DNA from: Muribaculaceae bacterium
GTDB lineage: Bacteria > Bacteroidota > Bacteroidia > Bacteroidales > Muribaculaceae
Assembly: GCA_029051445.1 (NCBI GenBank)
Contig: JAIDKP010000039.1
Span: 1-22,942, forward strand
DNA length: 22,942 bases
Direction: 5' to 3'
The first letter of the stretch is position 1, and every line of letters starts with the position of its first letter. Under the pieces are notes generated by a model. That model saw nothing but the letters and a program-made list of their open reading frames with translations, was not told the origin of the DNA and ran no database searches. Below, piece after piece: positions 1 through 8,982 of this stretch. The translations under genes were made by a program, and so were the position numbers.

Positions 1-90
1 AAAGCCCGCACGACGCACTAAAATCAGCATCACTGCAAAAATGTGAAACCGATGTGGCCATTTTATACTGCATATTACACTTTTTATCCT

Positions 91-98
91 TATCTTTG
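91..98 (+). promoter_or_regulatory. Probable promoter -7 box for rsmG
   Basis: TATCTTTG matches the Bacteroidetes -7 consensus TAnnTTTG exactly and lies 22 bases before the ATG at 121. No clear TTTG -33 element is seen at the usual spacing. It decides the rsmG start, because an upstream in-frame ATG at 43 would lie before the promoter. Positions 1-90 show nothing else I can name. Confidence 0.5.
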
Positions 99-120
99 TT
101 TAGTTTCTCAAACCGATACC

Positions 121-747
121 ATGATCGAAGTCTTAGAAAAATATTTCCCCTACATGACCGCCGAGCAAAAACAGCAGTTCGAAAAGCTCGGCATACTATA
201 TCCAGAATGGAACGCAAAAATCAATGTCATTTCCCGCAAGGATATTGACAATCTGATGACCAACCACATACTGCACTCACTCTCGATCGGAAAATTTCTC
301 AGTCCGGTCGACGACACCACATTCATCGACATAGGCACCGGAGGAGGTTTTCCGGGCATACCTATGGCAGTGATGTACCCGCAGTGCCGTTTCCATCTCA
401 TCGATCGCATCGGCAAGAAAATCAACGTCGCTTCATCAATTGCAAAAGAAATCGGGCTGACCAACGTCACATTTCAGCATGGCGACCTGAGTGAATGCCA
501 TGAGAAGTTTGACTTCGCCATCTCAAGAGCGGTGATGAAGTTGCCTGATCTACTGAAAATCTCACGCGCCAACGTCGCCCGGCGCCAGCCACGCAACGTC
601 TATCCCAACGGCCTGATTGTCCTCAAGGGTGGAGATCTGCACTCAGAGCTCGACGGAGTGCGAGCCGACTACCTCGAGGAAGACCTCTCGCTCTGGTTCC
701 ACGAGCCATACTTCGAGACAAAGAAACTAATCTACGTCCCATTTTAG
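121..747 (+). CDS. rsmG: 16S rRNA (guanine-527-N7)-methyltransferase RsmG (GidB)
   Basis: RsmG uses S-adenosylmethionine to methylate N7 of G527 in 16S rRNA in the cytoplasm. The 208-residue product has the family's usual length. It carries the expected N-terminal region with EWNAKINVISRKDI (about residues 29-42) and the SAM-binding loop FIDIGTGGGFPGIP (about 68-81), followed by the LIDRIGKK strand. A longer frame runs back to 43, but the residues before M121 are not family-like and a -7 box lies at 91-98, so I start at 121. It ends in TAG, 13 bases before the MBL-fold gene, so the two are probably co-transcribed. Loss of RsmG is known to give low-level streptomycin resistance; nothing here looks damaged. 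Confidence 0.95.
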   Translation: MIEVLEKYFPYMTAEQKQQFEKLGILYPEWNAKINVISRKDIDNLMTNHILHSLSIGKFLSPVDDTTFIDIGTGGGFPGIPMAVMYPQCRFHLIDRIGKKINVASSIAKEIGLTNVTFQHGDLSECHEKFDFAISRAVMKLPDLLKISRANVARRQPRNVYPNGLIVLKGGDLHSELDGVRADYLEEDLSLWFHEPYFETKKLIYVPF

Positions 748-760
748 ACACGGCGGCGGT

Positions 761-1411
761 ATGCTGAAAGTAAAATCATTTGAATTCAATCCGTTCGGCG
801 AGAAGACCTACGTTGTCTTCGACCCCGCGTCACATGAGTGCGCCATCGTCGATCCCGGCATGGAGAACGACCGCGAGGCTGCCGAAATCGACACCTGGAT
901 CGCGGCCGAGGGGCTTACGGTGAAATACCTTGTAGCCACCCACCTCCACATAGACCACGTATGGGGAGTGCCCCATGTGAGAGACCACTACGATGTGAAG
1001 CTGACCGCTCATCCGGCCGACGCTTTCCTCGGTGCCATGATCGATGCGCAGGCGCAGATGTTCGGACAGCGCCGATCGCCCGGCAATCTGCGTCCCGAGA
1101 TCGAGACCGCCGACGGCGACACGCTCAGCCTCGGCGACAACACTCTGAAAGTCCTGCACGTACCCGGGCACTCGCCGGGAGGCATAGCCCTCTACGCTCC
1201 GTCCGACCGGTTTGTCATCGGAGGCGACTCACTCTTCCATGGCAGCATCGGCCGCACCGACCTCTCCGGAGGCGACGCGGGCGTTTTCATCGGCAGCCTG
1301 CGCGACAAGCTGCTGTCGCTCCCCGACGACACTGTCGTTTATCCCGGCCACGGCCCCGCCACGACCATAGGCGCCGAACGGCACTCCAACCCCTGGCTAA
1401 CTCGTCTGTGA
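761..1411 (+). CDS. MBL-fold metallo-hydrolase (glyoxalase II-like)
   Basis: This is a 216-residue cytosolic metallo-beta-lactamase-fold hydrolase with no signal peptide. The metal site is complete: THLHIDH (H61, H63, D65, H66), GHSPGG (H137), GGDSLFHGSIGRTDL (D156) and YPGHGP (H197). The order and the GRTDL segment are those of the glyoxalase II/YcbL-like group, which hydrolyses thioesters such as S-lactoylglutathione. The actual substrate cannot be read from the sequence, and Bacteroidales generally lack glutathione. It sits 13 bases after rsmG and 57 bases before the GH97 gene, and no promoter is visible in that gap. It is not a class B antibiotic resistance enzyme: it lacks a signal peptide and has the short YcbL-type layout. 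Confidence 0.88.
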   Translation: MLKVKSFEFNPFGEKTYVVFDPASHECAIVDPGMENDREAAEIDTWIAAEGLTVKYLVATHLHIDHVWGVPHVRDHYDVKLTAHPADAFLGAMIDAQAQMFGQRRSPGNLRPEIETADGDTLSLGDNTLKVLHVPGHSPGGIALYAPSDRFVIGGDSLFHGSIGRTDLSGGDAGVFIGSLRDKLLSLPDDTVVYPGHGPATTIGAERHSNPWLTRL

Positions 1412-1468
1412 GCCGGCGGCAATCAAAACGCAATCAGAAAAAATCATAATAAACCATTTATCACGCTT

Positions 1469-3439
1469 ATGAAACTTAGCAGTTCTCTGGTGTACGCCGC
1501 CGCGATAGCACTTGCCGGATGCAGTGGCACACAAAAGGAATTTAAGTTGACATCGCCCGACGGCGATATCATGGTAAACGTCAGCGTCGACGATTCGATC
1601 ACCTACTCGGTGAGCCACAATGGCCAGACAATAGTCAATCCGTCGCGCATCGCTCTTGAGTTTGCAGGAGCCGACAATATCGGCGAGGGACTCACCGGAG
1701 CCAAAGGCACCACGTCGACTATCGACCGGAAAGTCGACGCGCCTTTCTACCGTCAGGCAAGCATCGACGAGAAAGCCAACGAGCTCCGTCTTGCACTCGA
1801 CGACAGCACAGCCGTGACATTCCGCGCCTACAACGACGGCGTGGCATATCGCATCGAGACTGCATACTCGACACCGCGTACAGTCGTCAACGAGACCGCA
1901 CAGTTCAACCTCGCAGGTGCCCCCGAAATGCTTGTGCCGATAGTCAGGAGCTTCAAGACATCATTTGAGATGCCATATACAGCGGCTCGCCTCGACACCT
2001 TCTCGACAGCAGCCGACCAGCTCATGTTCCTGCCCGTCTACGCCGACTTCGGCGAGGGTGGAAAAGTGCTTATATGTGAATCGGATCTCGAGAGCTATCC
2101 CGGTATGTTCCTCACCGCTACCGACGGTCGCCTCTCCGGCAAATATGCAAAAATGCCCGAAAGCGTATCCTATCACCCGACACGCATGCAGGAGAATGTC
2201 GAGACCACAAAAGACCACATCGCCGAAGTGCAGGGCACACGCACCTACCCCTGGCGCATAATTGCTATTGCCGACGAAGACACAGGCCTGCCGGTCAACA
2301 ACATGGTTTACCTCCTCGGAGCCGAGAACCGCATCGGCGACACCTCGTGGATCAAGCCCGGTAAAGTGGCATGGGACTGGTGGAACGCATGGGGACTCAA
2401 AAACGTGGGATTCAAGCCCGGCATCGACACACGCACCTACAAAGCCTACATCGACTTTGCGTCACAATATGGCATCGAGTACATCGTCATGGACGAAGGC
2501 TGGAGCGACCCCAAGACCGGCAACGTCCTCGAGACAATACCCGAAATAGACCTTCCCGAACTTGTTGCCTACGGTAAAGAGAAAAACGTCGACATCTGGC
2601 TCTGGATGGTCTGCAACGCTCTCGACTCGACTCTCGAGGAAGCCTGCGAGAAATACGCGAAAATGGGTATCAAGGGCTTCAAACTCGACTTCATCGACCG
2701 CGACGACCAGCTCGCCGTAGAGCGCGTCTACCGCGTTTCGGAAGCTGCCGCCCGCCACGGCATCATGCTCGACATACACGGCATGTACAAGCCCACCGGC
2801 ATCAACCGCACATTCCCCAACGTCCTCAACTTCGAAGGCATCTTCGGACTCGAGCAGATGAAGTGGAGCAACCCCGACATGATGACCTACGACGTGACGT
2901 TCCCCTACATACGCATGGTGCAGGGACCGGCCGACTACACACCTGGCGGCTTCCGCAACCGCACCAAAGACAACTACGAGATCAACTACAACGATCCGCA
3001 GACCCAGGGCACACGCGCCCACCAGGTAGCTATGTATGTGATCTGCGACGCACCGTTCACCATGCTTGCCGACAACCCGTCGGAATACATGGCCGATCCC
3101 GAATGCACAAAATTCATCGCTGCAATCCCCACCGTATTCGACGAGACAGTCATTCCCGCAGGTAAAGTAGGCGAATACATCGTCACAGCGCGTCGCGACG
3201 GCGACACATGGTGGATCGCAGGCATGACCAACTGGGACTACCGCATTCTCATGCTCGACCTGCCGTTCCTCACCGAGGGTGTCACCTACACAGGCACAAT
3301 GCTCTCCGACGACGTGAATGCCGGATCAGACTACACGAAATACACCATCACCGACATAACCGCCGACAGCAAGACACCGCTTGAGGTGACACTCGCCTCC
3401 GGCGGAGGATTTGTGGCCAAACTTACACCACAGAAGTAA
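1469..3439 (+). CDS. GH97 glycoside hydrolase, probably retaining alpha-galactosidase, lipoprotein
   Basis: This 656-residue protein has a lipoprotein signal ending LAGC (Cys18), so it is probably anchored in the envelope. An N-terminal beta-sandwich (about 25-285) precedes a TIM barrel starting at KVAWDWWNAWG and a C-terminal beta domain, the normal GH97 order. GH97 contains inverting alpha-glucosidases (SusB type, catalytic glutamates) and retaining alpha-galactosidases (nucleophile aspartate). Here GIKGFKLDFIDRDDQ supplies D407, and NFEGIFGLEQ supplies E462. Their 55-residue spacing equals that of the nucleophile and acid/base I recall for BtGH97b (D415, E470), so I favour alpha-galactosidase. 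It leads a three-gene run of exported enzymes, 21 bases before the GH110 gene. Substrate linkage is inferred. Confidence 0.9.
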   Translation: MKLSSSLVYAAAIALAGCSGTQKEFKLTSPDGDIMVNVSVDDSITYSVSHNGQTIVNPSRIALEFAGADNIGEGLTGAKGTTSTIDRKVDAPFYRQASIDEKANELRLALDDSTAVTFRAYNDGVAYRIETAYSTPRTVVNETAQFNLAGAPEMLVPIVRSFKTSFEMPYTAARLDTFSTAADQLMFLPVYADFGEGGKVLICESDLESYPGMFLTATDGRLSGKYAKMPESVSYHPTRMQENVETTKDHIAEVQGTRTYPWRIIAIADEDTGLPVNNMVYLLGAENRIGDTSWIKPGKVAWDWWNAWGLKNVGFKPGIDTRTYKAYIDFASQYGIEYIVMDEGWSDPKTGNVLETIPEIDLPELVAYGKEKNVDIWLWMVCNALDSTLEEACEKYAKMGIKGFKLDFIDRDDQLAVERVYRVSEAAARHGIMLDIHGMYKPTGINRTFPNVLNFEGIFGLEQMKWSNPDMMTYDVTFPYIRMVQGPADYTPGGFRNRTKDNYEINYNDPQTQGTRAHQVAMYVICDAPFTMLADNPSEYMADPECTKFIAAIPTVFDETVIPAGKVGEYIVTARRDGDTWWIAGMTNWDYRILMLDLPFLTEGVTYTGTMLSDDVNAGSDYTKYTITDITADSKTPLEVTLASGGGFVAKLTPQK

Positions 3440-3460
3440 ACAACTCACCGAAATACGACC

Positions 3461-5173
3461 ATGAATTTTCTGAAATCACTGGTCATATGTTTTCCCCTGG
3501 TTTGCGCTGCATGCGGCGCAAATGAGGGGAAAACCATATACCTGAAAGACTACCTTAACGAAGGAGACGCTGCCACCGATGCCGTGCCGGCGTTGCGTGC
3601 GGCACTCGACGACGTAAGAGAACAAAAAGCCACACGACTCGTACTCCCCGGCGGAGAACTGCGCATGCGCCCCGACAAGGCTGTGGAAAAATACCAGTTC
3701 ATCTCCAACAACGACGAGAGCCTGAAGCGCATAGCATTTGACCTTGTCGGAATAGACGGCCTCACCATCGACGGCAACGACACGAAACTCCTGTTCACAG
3801 GATTTATATCTGCGTTCAACCTCGAGAACTGTCGGGACATAACTATCGAGAACCTGAGCATAGACTATACCCGCACGTTCCACTCCGAGGGAACGATCTC
3901 CAACGTATTCGACGGAGGATTCGACATCCGGTTCCCCGACGACTACAGAGTAGACCTCCACAACGGCCTGGTGCGCTTCCGCGACAGCGAAGGCACCGTC
4001 TACCCCTACGGCAGCATGCTTGAGTTTGATGTCGAGAAGCGCGAGCCCGCCTACTATGCCCACGACATATGGATATGGGGAGGTATGCCGGCCGAGAAAA
4101 ACGACGACGGATCATTCCGTTTCTACGGAAAAGACAAAGTCGGGACCGTCGGCAATACGATGGTATTCGGCGCACTTGCGCGCTATAATCCCGGCTTCAC
4201 CCTGGCCGACTGCAGCGGCGTGACAATACGCGATGTCGACCTCTATCATTGCTGCGGCATGGGAGTCATAGCCCAACGCAGCCGCGACATAGAGCTAAAC
4301 AGATTCAACGTTCTGCCCGCCGAAGGACGCATGATCTCGATCACCGCCGATGCCACACACTTTGTCAACTGCGCCGGATATCTGCGCATGATCGACTGCA
4401 CATTCAAGAATCAGAAAGACGATGCCACAAACATCCACGGCCTCTACATGGCTGTCGACTCAGTGCTTGCGCCCGACCGCATGATGGTGCGCTGGCACAA
4501 CTCCGGCCAGTATGGTGTCGACTTCATCCGTCCCGGGATGACGCTCGAGCTGGTCGACAACGACAACATGACGACCTACGCGCGCCGCACGGTCAAGGAT
4601 GTAAACCGGCTGAACAAAATCTACACCGAGGTCTCGTTCACCGAGCCGCTGCCCGAAGGAGTGAAAAAACGCCATGTCGTGGCAGCCGACGACGAGTATC
4701 CCGATGTCCTGATCAAGGGATGCCACTTCAGCGGAAACCGTGCCAGAGGCCTCCTGCTCGGCTCGCGCGGGCCGATCGTCATAGAAGACAACTACTTCCA
4801 CATACCCGGAGCCGCGATACTCTTTGAAGGCGACGGCAACTTCTGGTGGGAGCAGTCGGGTGTCCGCGACGTCACGATACGCAACAACGTCTTCGACAAC
4901 GGCAACTACGGATGCTCGTCGTGGGGCGACGCATGCATTGCCGTCGGCAGCGGCATTCCCGACAAGGCCAACAGCCGCTATCACAAAAACATCCGTGTCG
5001 AGAACAACACATTCCGTGTCTTCGACCCGCGCATCGTCAGCCTCTACTGCGTCGACGGATTTGAGTTCACACCCGACAACCGCATAGAGATGACCGACGA
5101 CTACACCTATGCCCGCGAGGAGACACGCAACTTCGTCGCAACCGACTGCGACAACATCCAATTCCCACAATGA
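3461..5173 (+). CDS. GH110 alpha-1,3-galactosidase-like beta-helix enzyme
   Basis: This 570-residue exported protein begins with a hydrophobic signal and a Cys at 18 (CAAC, an atypical lipobox), so it may be a lipoprotein. The rest is a right-handed parallel beta-helix of short repeated strands such as DITIENLSI, VTIRDVDLYHC, VLIKGCHFSGNRARGLLLGSRGPIVIEDNYF and DVTIRNNVFDNG. GH110 enzymes (GlaA/GlaB of Bacteroides) remove alpha-1,3-linked galactose from blood group B or linear alpha-Gal structures. Family-like landmarks are NQKDDATNIHG (D320, D321) and AAILFEGDGNFWWEQSGVRDVTIRNN. It lies between GH97 and the esterase with 21- and 1-base gaps. Whether branched (B antigen) or linear substrates are preferred cannot be told. 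A generic polysaccharide lyase is a less likely alternative. Confidence 0.85.
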   Translation: MNFLKSLVICFPLVCAACGANEGKTIYLKDYLNEGDAATDAVPALRAALDDVREQKATRLVLPGGELRMRPDKAVEKYQFISNNDESLKRIAFDLVGIDGLTIDGNDTKLLFTGFISAFNLENCRDITIENLSIDYTRTFHSEGTISNVFDGGFDIRFPDDYRVDLHNGLVRFRDSEGTVYPYGSMLEFDVEKREPAYYAHDIWIWGGMPAEKNDDGSFRFYGKDKVGTVGNTMVFGALARYNPGFTLADCSGVTIRDVDLYHCCGMGVIAQRSRDIELNRFNVLPAEGRMISITADATHFVNCAGYLRMIDCTFKNQKDDATNIHGLYMAVDSVLAPDRMMVRWHNSGQYGVDFIRPGMTLELVDNDNMTTYARRTVKDVNRLNKIYTEVSFTEPLPEGVKKRHVVAADDEYPDVLIKGCHFSGNRARGLLLGSRGPIVIEDNYFHIPGAAILFEGDGNFWWEQSGVRDVTIRNNVFDNGNYGCSSWGDACIAVGSGIPDKANSRYHKNIRVENNTFRVFDPRIVSLYCVDGFEFTPDNRIEMTDDYTYAREETRNFVATDCDNIQFPQ

Positions 5174-5174
5174 C

Positions 5175-6641
5175 ATGAATACACTGCGCACAAAAATAAT
5201 GCTGGCCGCACTTGCGCTCACCACGCTTGCGACAAGTGCCAAAGTCACCCTCCCATCGGTCATGGGCGACAACATGGTGCTTCAGCGCGACACACACGTC
5301 AACATATGGGGCAAGGCCGCGCCAAAAGCCAGAGTCACCGTAACGCCGTCGTGGGACGGACAGACCTACACCACTACAGCCGACAACGACGGACACTGGA
5401 CAACCAAAGTAGCCACGGGAAACGCAGGAGGCCCATACACCCTCACAATCAGCGACGGCCAACCGGTCGTACTTGAAAACATCCTGCTCGGCGAAGTGTG
5501 GATATGCGGCGGCCAGTCGAACATGGAGATGCAGGTACACGGATTCATGCACCAGCCCGTTGCCGGCGGACTGGAGGCGATACTCGACGCACCCAGCCAC
5601 CCCGGCATGCGCTTCTTCACGGTAGGACGCTCCGTCTCCGACACACCGCTCGACGACTGCAAAGGGCAGTGGCTCGAGTCAACGCCCGAAGCCGTTGCCG
5701 ACTTCTCGGCATGTGCATACTTTTTCGGCAGTCTGCTGAATAAAATGCTCGGAGTGCCGGTCGGTCTCATCACATCGAACTGGGGAGGCACATGCGTAGA
5801 GCCCTGGCTCAGCGAAGCCGCATTTGAAGCTGTCGAAGGTGTCGACAAAAACATCTCGCGCAGCCGCACCGGCAACCAGACCGTCGGACATCTCTACAAC
5901 GGCATGATCCACCCGATCGAAAAACACACTGCCAAAGGATTCATCTGGTACCAGGGAGAGTCAAACATCGGTCATCACGACGACTATGTGAAACTGCTGT
6001 CGGCAATGATATCCGACTGGCGCGACAAGTGGGGCGACAGAGACATGCCGTTCTACATGGCGCAGCTTGCACCCTACAACTACGGCGGGGCCGAGAAAAT
6101 GTCGCTGCCCATGATCATCGAGGCACAGTATAAAGTCGCCGCCGAGGTGCCGAACGTCGGGATTGCAGCCACCAACGACATAGGAAACCCGATATGCATA
6201 CACCCCTCGCACAAAAAAGAGGTAGGCCAGCGCATAGCATTCCTGGCTCTGCAGCGCGACTACGGTGTGAATGGACTCCCCCTACCAGCTCCCACCTACA
6301 AGTCGATGAGTGTCGACGGCAACAAAGTAACCCTTGAATTCAACAACCTCGCTTTCGATCAGGACTGGTGGGAAGGCAACGCTTTCCACAGCTACCACGA
6401 CGACCGCTACATACGCCCGCAGGGATTTGAGATTGCCGGGGAAGACCGCGTGTTCTACCCCGCCACAGGCTCGTTCGGTCACGGCAAGAATACTATCGAG
6501 CTTTACAGCGACAGTGTTCCCGCTCCCGTCGCAGTGCGTTACTGCTTCCACAACTACGTCCCCGATGCAAACGTGAAGACCGGCCTCGGCCAGCCACTCG
6601 CACCATTCCGCACCGACAACTGGCCCGTCAGCATCGACTGA
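5175..6641 (+). CDS. Sialate O-acetylesterase (SASA/SGNH family), exported
   Basis: This 488-residue esterase is predicted to remove acetyl groups from O-acetylated sialic acids, or from other acetylated sugars, in the periplasm. A signal peptide (about 1-22, ending ATSA before KVTLPSVMGDNMVLQRD) is followed by a jelly-roll segment and then the SGNH hydrolase fold. GGQSNMEM carries the nucleophile S115, and WGGTCVEPW, IWYQGESN and IHPSHKK (H343) are the later family blocks. The frame is open from 5109, but the signal peptide and the 1-base gap after the GH110 stop make ATG 5175 the start. It is the last gene of the plus-strand block and is followed by a hairpin terminator. Family members also act on acetylated xylan-type substrates, so the sialate assignment rests on similarity and on the host-glycan neighbours. 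Confidence 0.88.
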   Translation: MNTLRTKIMLAALALTTLATSAKVTLPSVMGDNMVLQRDTHVNIWGKAAPKARVTVTPSWDGQTYTTTADNDGHWTTKVATGNAGGPYTLTISDGQPVVLENILLGEVWICGGQSNMEMQVHGFMHQPVAGGLEAILDAPSHPGMRFFTVGRSVSDTPLDDCKGQWLESTPEAVADFSACAYFFGSLLNKMLGVPVGLITSNWGGTCVEPWLSEAAFEAVEGVDKNISRSRTGNQTVGHLYNGMIHPIEKHTAKGFIWYQGESNIGHHDDYVKLLSAMISDWRDKWGDRDMPFYMAQLAPYNYGGAEKMSLPMIIEAQYKVAAEVPNVGIAATNDIGNPICIHPSHKKEVGQRIAFLALQRDYGVNGLPLPAPTYKSMSVDGNKVTLEFNNLAFDQDWWEGNAFHSYHDDRYIRPQGFEIAGEDRVFYPATGSFGHGKNTIELYSDSVPAPVAVRYCFHNYVPDANVKTGLGQPLAPFRTDNWPVSID

Positions 6642-6656
6642 ACCGCCAGTAACAGC

Positions 6657-6696
6657 AGTCCCCGTGTCAGTGGCTAATGTACATGACACGGGGACT
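6657..6696 (+). terminator. Strong intrinsic terminator between convergent units
   Basis: A perfect 13-bp stem (6657-6669 paired with 6684-6696, AGTCCCCGTGTCA and its complement) with a 14-base loop is followed on the plus strand by CTTTCTT. It lies 15 bases after the esterase stop and 20 bases before the GH36 stop on the other strand, so it separates convergent transcription. The minus-strand side has only a poor T-tract. Confidence 0.8.
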
Positions 6697-6715
6697 CTTT
6701 CTTATGCATTCGGAA

Positions 6716-8860
6716 TCACTTTGCCTTCAGCGTGTAAACGCGGCTCGACAGTTTGCCGCCGCTGAACACCGGAATACCGACCGTCATCAGATAGTCGCCG
6801 GAGAAGCTGGACACAGTGCCCTTGCTTCCGTCAGGGCGATTGATCTCCTCCACCTCATAGGTTGCCGACGGCTCAAGTCCTTTCAGCTTCACATTGCGCA
6901 TCCTCTCATTGTAGCGCGGATAGATGTCAAACGCAAAAAGCACCGCATTCTTCTTATCGTGGCTCACATATGATGTAGCCGTATGATTTCCCTCATATGG
7001 CGACACAAGACGATACTGGTCACCGTCGAGTATAATCGGTTTCAAGGCATTGTACTCCTTTACCGACTGCTTGCAGTAGGCGAGGTCATTCTCTCCGATA
7101 TCATGCAGATTTATATCGAATCCCATCTTGCCCATCATAGCCACATTAACGCGGAATTTTATAGGCGACTGGCGGTGCCAGGTCGTCACGTGGGCGCACT
7201 GCACCTTCGACGGGAACACCTGCGAGTATCCCCACTGTATGAAAAGACGCTCGACCGGATCCGTGTTGTCGCTCGGCCAGAACTCCGTAAAATACTTCAG
7301 AGCCTCATAGTCGGTGCGGCCGCCGCCACCGGAGCAAAGCATCATAGGCAGGTCAGGATATTTCTCCTTTATGCGGTCAAGCACCTTGTAGAGGCCATGC
7401 ACATGATCGACGTAGAGTTGCTGCTGATGCCCTTTCTCATACTGTGAATAGATATTGGTGATCGGGCTGTTGCAGTCCCATTTGAAAAAAGCGATGTCAG
7501 GATACCTGGTCATCAGGCCGTCCACGATGCCATACACATAATCCTGCACTTGCGGGTTGCTCAGATCAAGCACAAGCTGGTTGCGGAAATGATACTCCTC
7601 GCGGTTGGGAAGCGTGATCACCCAGTCCTTGTGTTTCTCATAAAGCTCCGACTTCGGATTGCCCATTTCCGGCTCGATCCACAGACCGAATTTTATACCC
7701 TGCTTATCGTCCTCCTCGGTCAGAAGGCCGATTCCGTCGGTCAGTTTGTCCTTGATCTCGATCTAGTCGCCAAGCCCCTGGTGGTCGCTGCTGCGTGGAT
7801 ATTTAGTTCCGAACCAGCCGTCGTCGAGCAAAAACATGTCCACACCGAGCTCCTTGGCCTCACCGATGAGAGAAATCAGTTTATCCTGATCAAAATCAAA
7901 ATAAGTAGCCTCCCAGTTGTTGAGCAGAGTCATGCGGTCGCCGGTACCGTCCTTCACACGGTGATGGCGTGCCCATTCGTGCAGATTGCGGCTTGCCTCA
8001 CCGGCACCGTTGCCGCTCAGAGTGAATATAAAGTCGGGAGTGCGGAACGTTTCTCCTTTTTTGAGCGTACGGCGTGAAAAATAGGGGTTGATACCGCTGA
8101 TCACACGCAACTGCCCGTCGTTGTCGACCTCAAAGCAGAATTGGAAATTGCCCGTCCATGCAAGAGTGCCCACAAGCACATCGCCGTGATCCTCACTGAC
8201 CGGAGCGCCGAGACCAAGCTCAAAAAACGGCGATACATGCATGTTGGCGCGCGAGCCGAGCTTTGTGTCGAGTATCTTCTTGCCGAATTTCAGCTCTTGG
8301 GTTCCGGGACGCACCTCCGTGGCCCAGTCGCCGCTGAACTCCGTCAGATAATAGGCAGGAGCATCGAAGTGGAGCATTGACGAGGCGAACTTCTCTATCT
8401 CCACTGGGGTTTTGCCACCGTTGGTTATCTCACTCCATGTCGTGATGACATCACACTTGTCGTAGGCGTCGAAATAAAGGTCGACCTTGTCGCCGTACAC
8501 CTTGTCGGCGAGACTTATGACTGTGCGTGTGCCCCAGTCGGTCGGAGTCGATGTGTGCGACACATAGGTGAGAAGGGTCGACGGATTGTCGTCGGAATGG
8601 TTGACATGAAGAGCCGGCTCGAAATAGTCCTCCATGCCGTGAGTTATGTAAGCCTCCCGTCCGCCGGTCAGATTGGCATAATCGGCTTTGTCAGCGAGAC
8701 GTTTGCCAAGATACGACTGATACACGCGGCCATTGTCGGCGATAGTGAAAACAAGACCGGTATTGTCGGTCTGCACGACAATCTGCCCGCCGTCGGCCGA
8801 AGCCGTCAGCGATGCCAATGCCATACACCCTGTCAGCGTTAGATTTTTAAGGAAGCCCAT
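6716..8860 (-). pseudogene. GH36 alpha-galactosidase interrupted by an in-frame TAG
   Basis: GH36 enzymes remove terminal alpha-galactose. Read through the stop, the frame gives a full 714-residue family member: signal peptide (MGFLKNL to TASA), N-terminal beta-sandwich, barrel start NNWEATYFDF and LLDDGWFG, nucleophile in FFKWDCN (D462), acid/base in SDNTDPVERL (D531), and a C-terminal beta domain. The stop at 7763-7765 is codon 366, after GLGD, where the family has GDW; TGG to TAG is one change. The reading frame is otherwise intact on both sides. The N-terminal piece (7763-8860, 365 residues) lacks both catalytic aspartates, and a restart at 7666 would lack the first barrel strands, so neither piece should be active. 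ATG 8860 is preferred over 8920 because a -7 box lies at 8910-8917. A sequencing error or a very recent mutation would look the same. Confidence 0.88.
7763..7765 (-). other. Premature amber codon in the GH36 gene
   Basis: The codon reads TAG on the minus strand, between GLGD and IEIKDKLTDGIG. The GH36 pattern here is GLGDW followed by a charged segment and LPNGIG, so tryptophan is expected. It corresponds to C-to-T at 7764 on the plus strand. rsmG ends naturally in TAG, which argues against genome-wide recoding. Confidence 0.88.
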
Positions 8861-8909
8861 AAAGAGACGTTGTTGATGTGATTTTGTGATAATGTTTTTT
8901 TCTCTGAGC

Positions 8910-8917
8910 CAAAGATA
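8910..8917 (-). promoter_or_regulatory. Probable promoter -7 box for the GH36 gene
   Basis: On the minus strand this reads TATCTTTG, the same box as for rsmG and an exact TAnnTTTG match. A T-rich segment lies at -33 distance (8937-8940), not a clean TTTG. It sits 50 bases upstream of ATG 8860, so GH36 has its own transcription start downstream of the phosphate transporter gene. Confidence 0.55.
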
Positions 8918-8982
8918 CAAATAAGATTATGAATAAAAATGCGTTTTTGGCCACACATCACATCACACCTGCAGCCGACAGG

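Noticed and set aside
43..120. N-terminal extension of RsmG from the ATG at 43
   Set aside because: The residues are not family-like and the -7 box at 91-98 lies inside the extension, so translation should start at 121.
761..1411. MBL-fold gene as a metallo-beta-lactamase, or as a detoxifying partner of methylglyoxal synthase
   Set aside because: It has no signal peptide and has the YcbL/glyoxalase II layout, so it is not a resistance enzyme. It is about 10 kb from mgsA in a different unit, so a functional link would be speculation.
2462..3022. Long open frame on the minus strand opposite GH97
   Set aside because: It is a low-complexity valine/aspartate/glutamate-rich shadow of a well-supported enzyme gene, with no domain of its own. 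The same applies to the minus-strand frames at 4460-5275 and 17097-17912.
7763..7765. TAG recoded as a sense codon
   Set aside because: rsmG and the LRR gene end in TAG at sensible places, and the missing residue is Trp, not Gln. A simple nonsense change is more economical.
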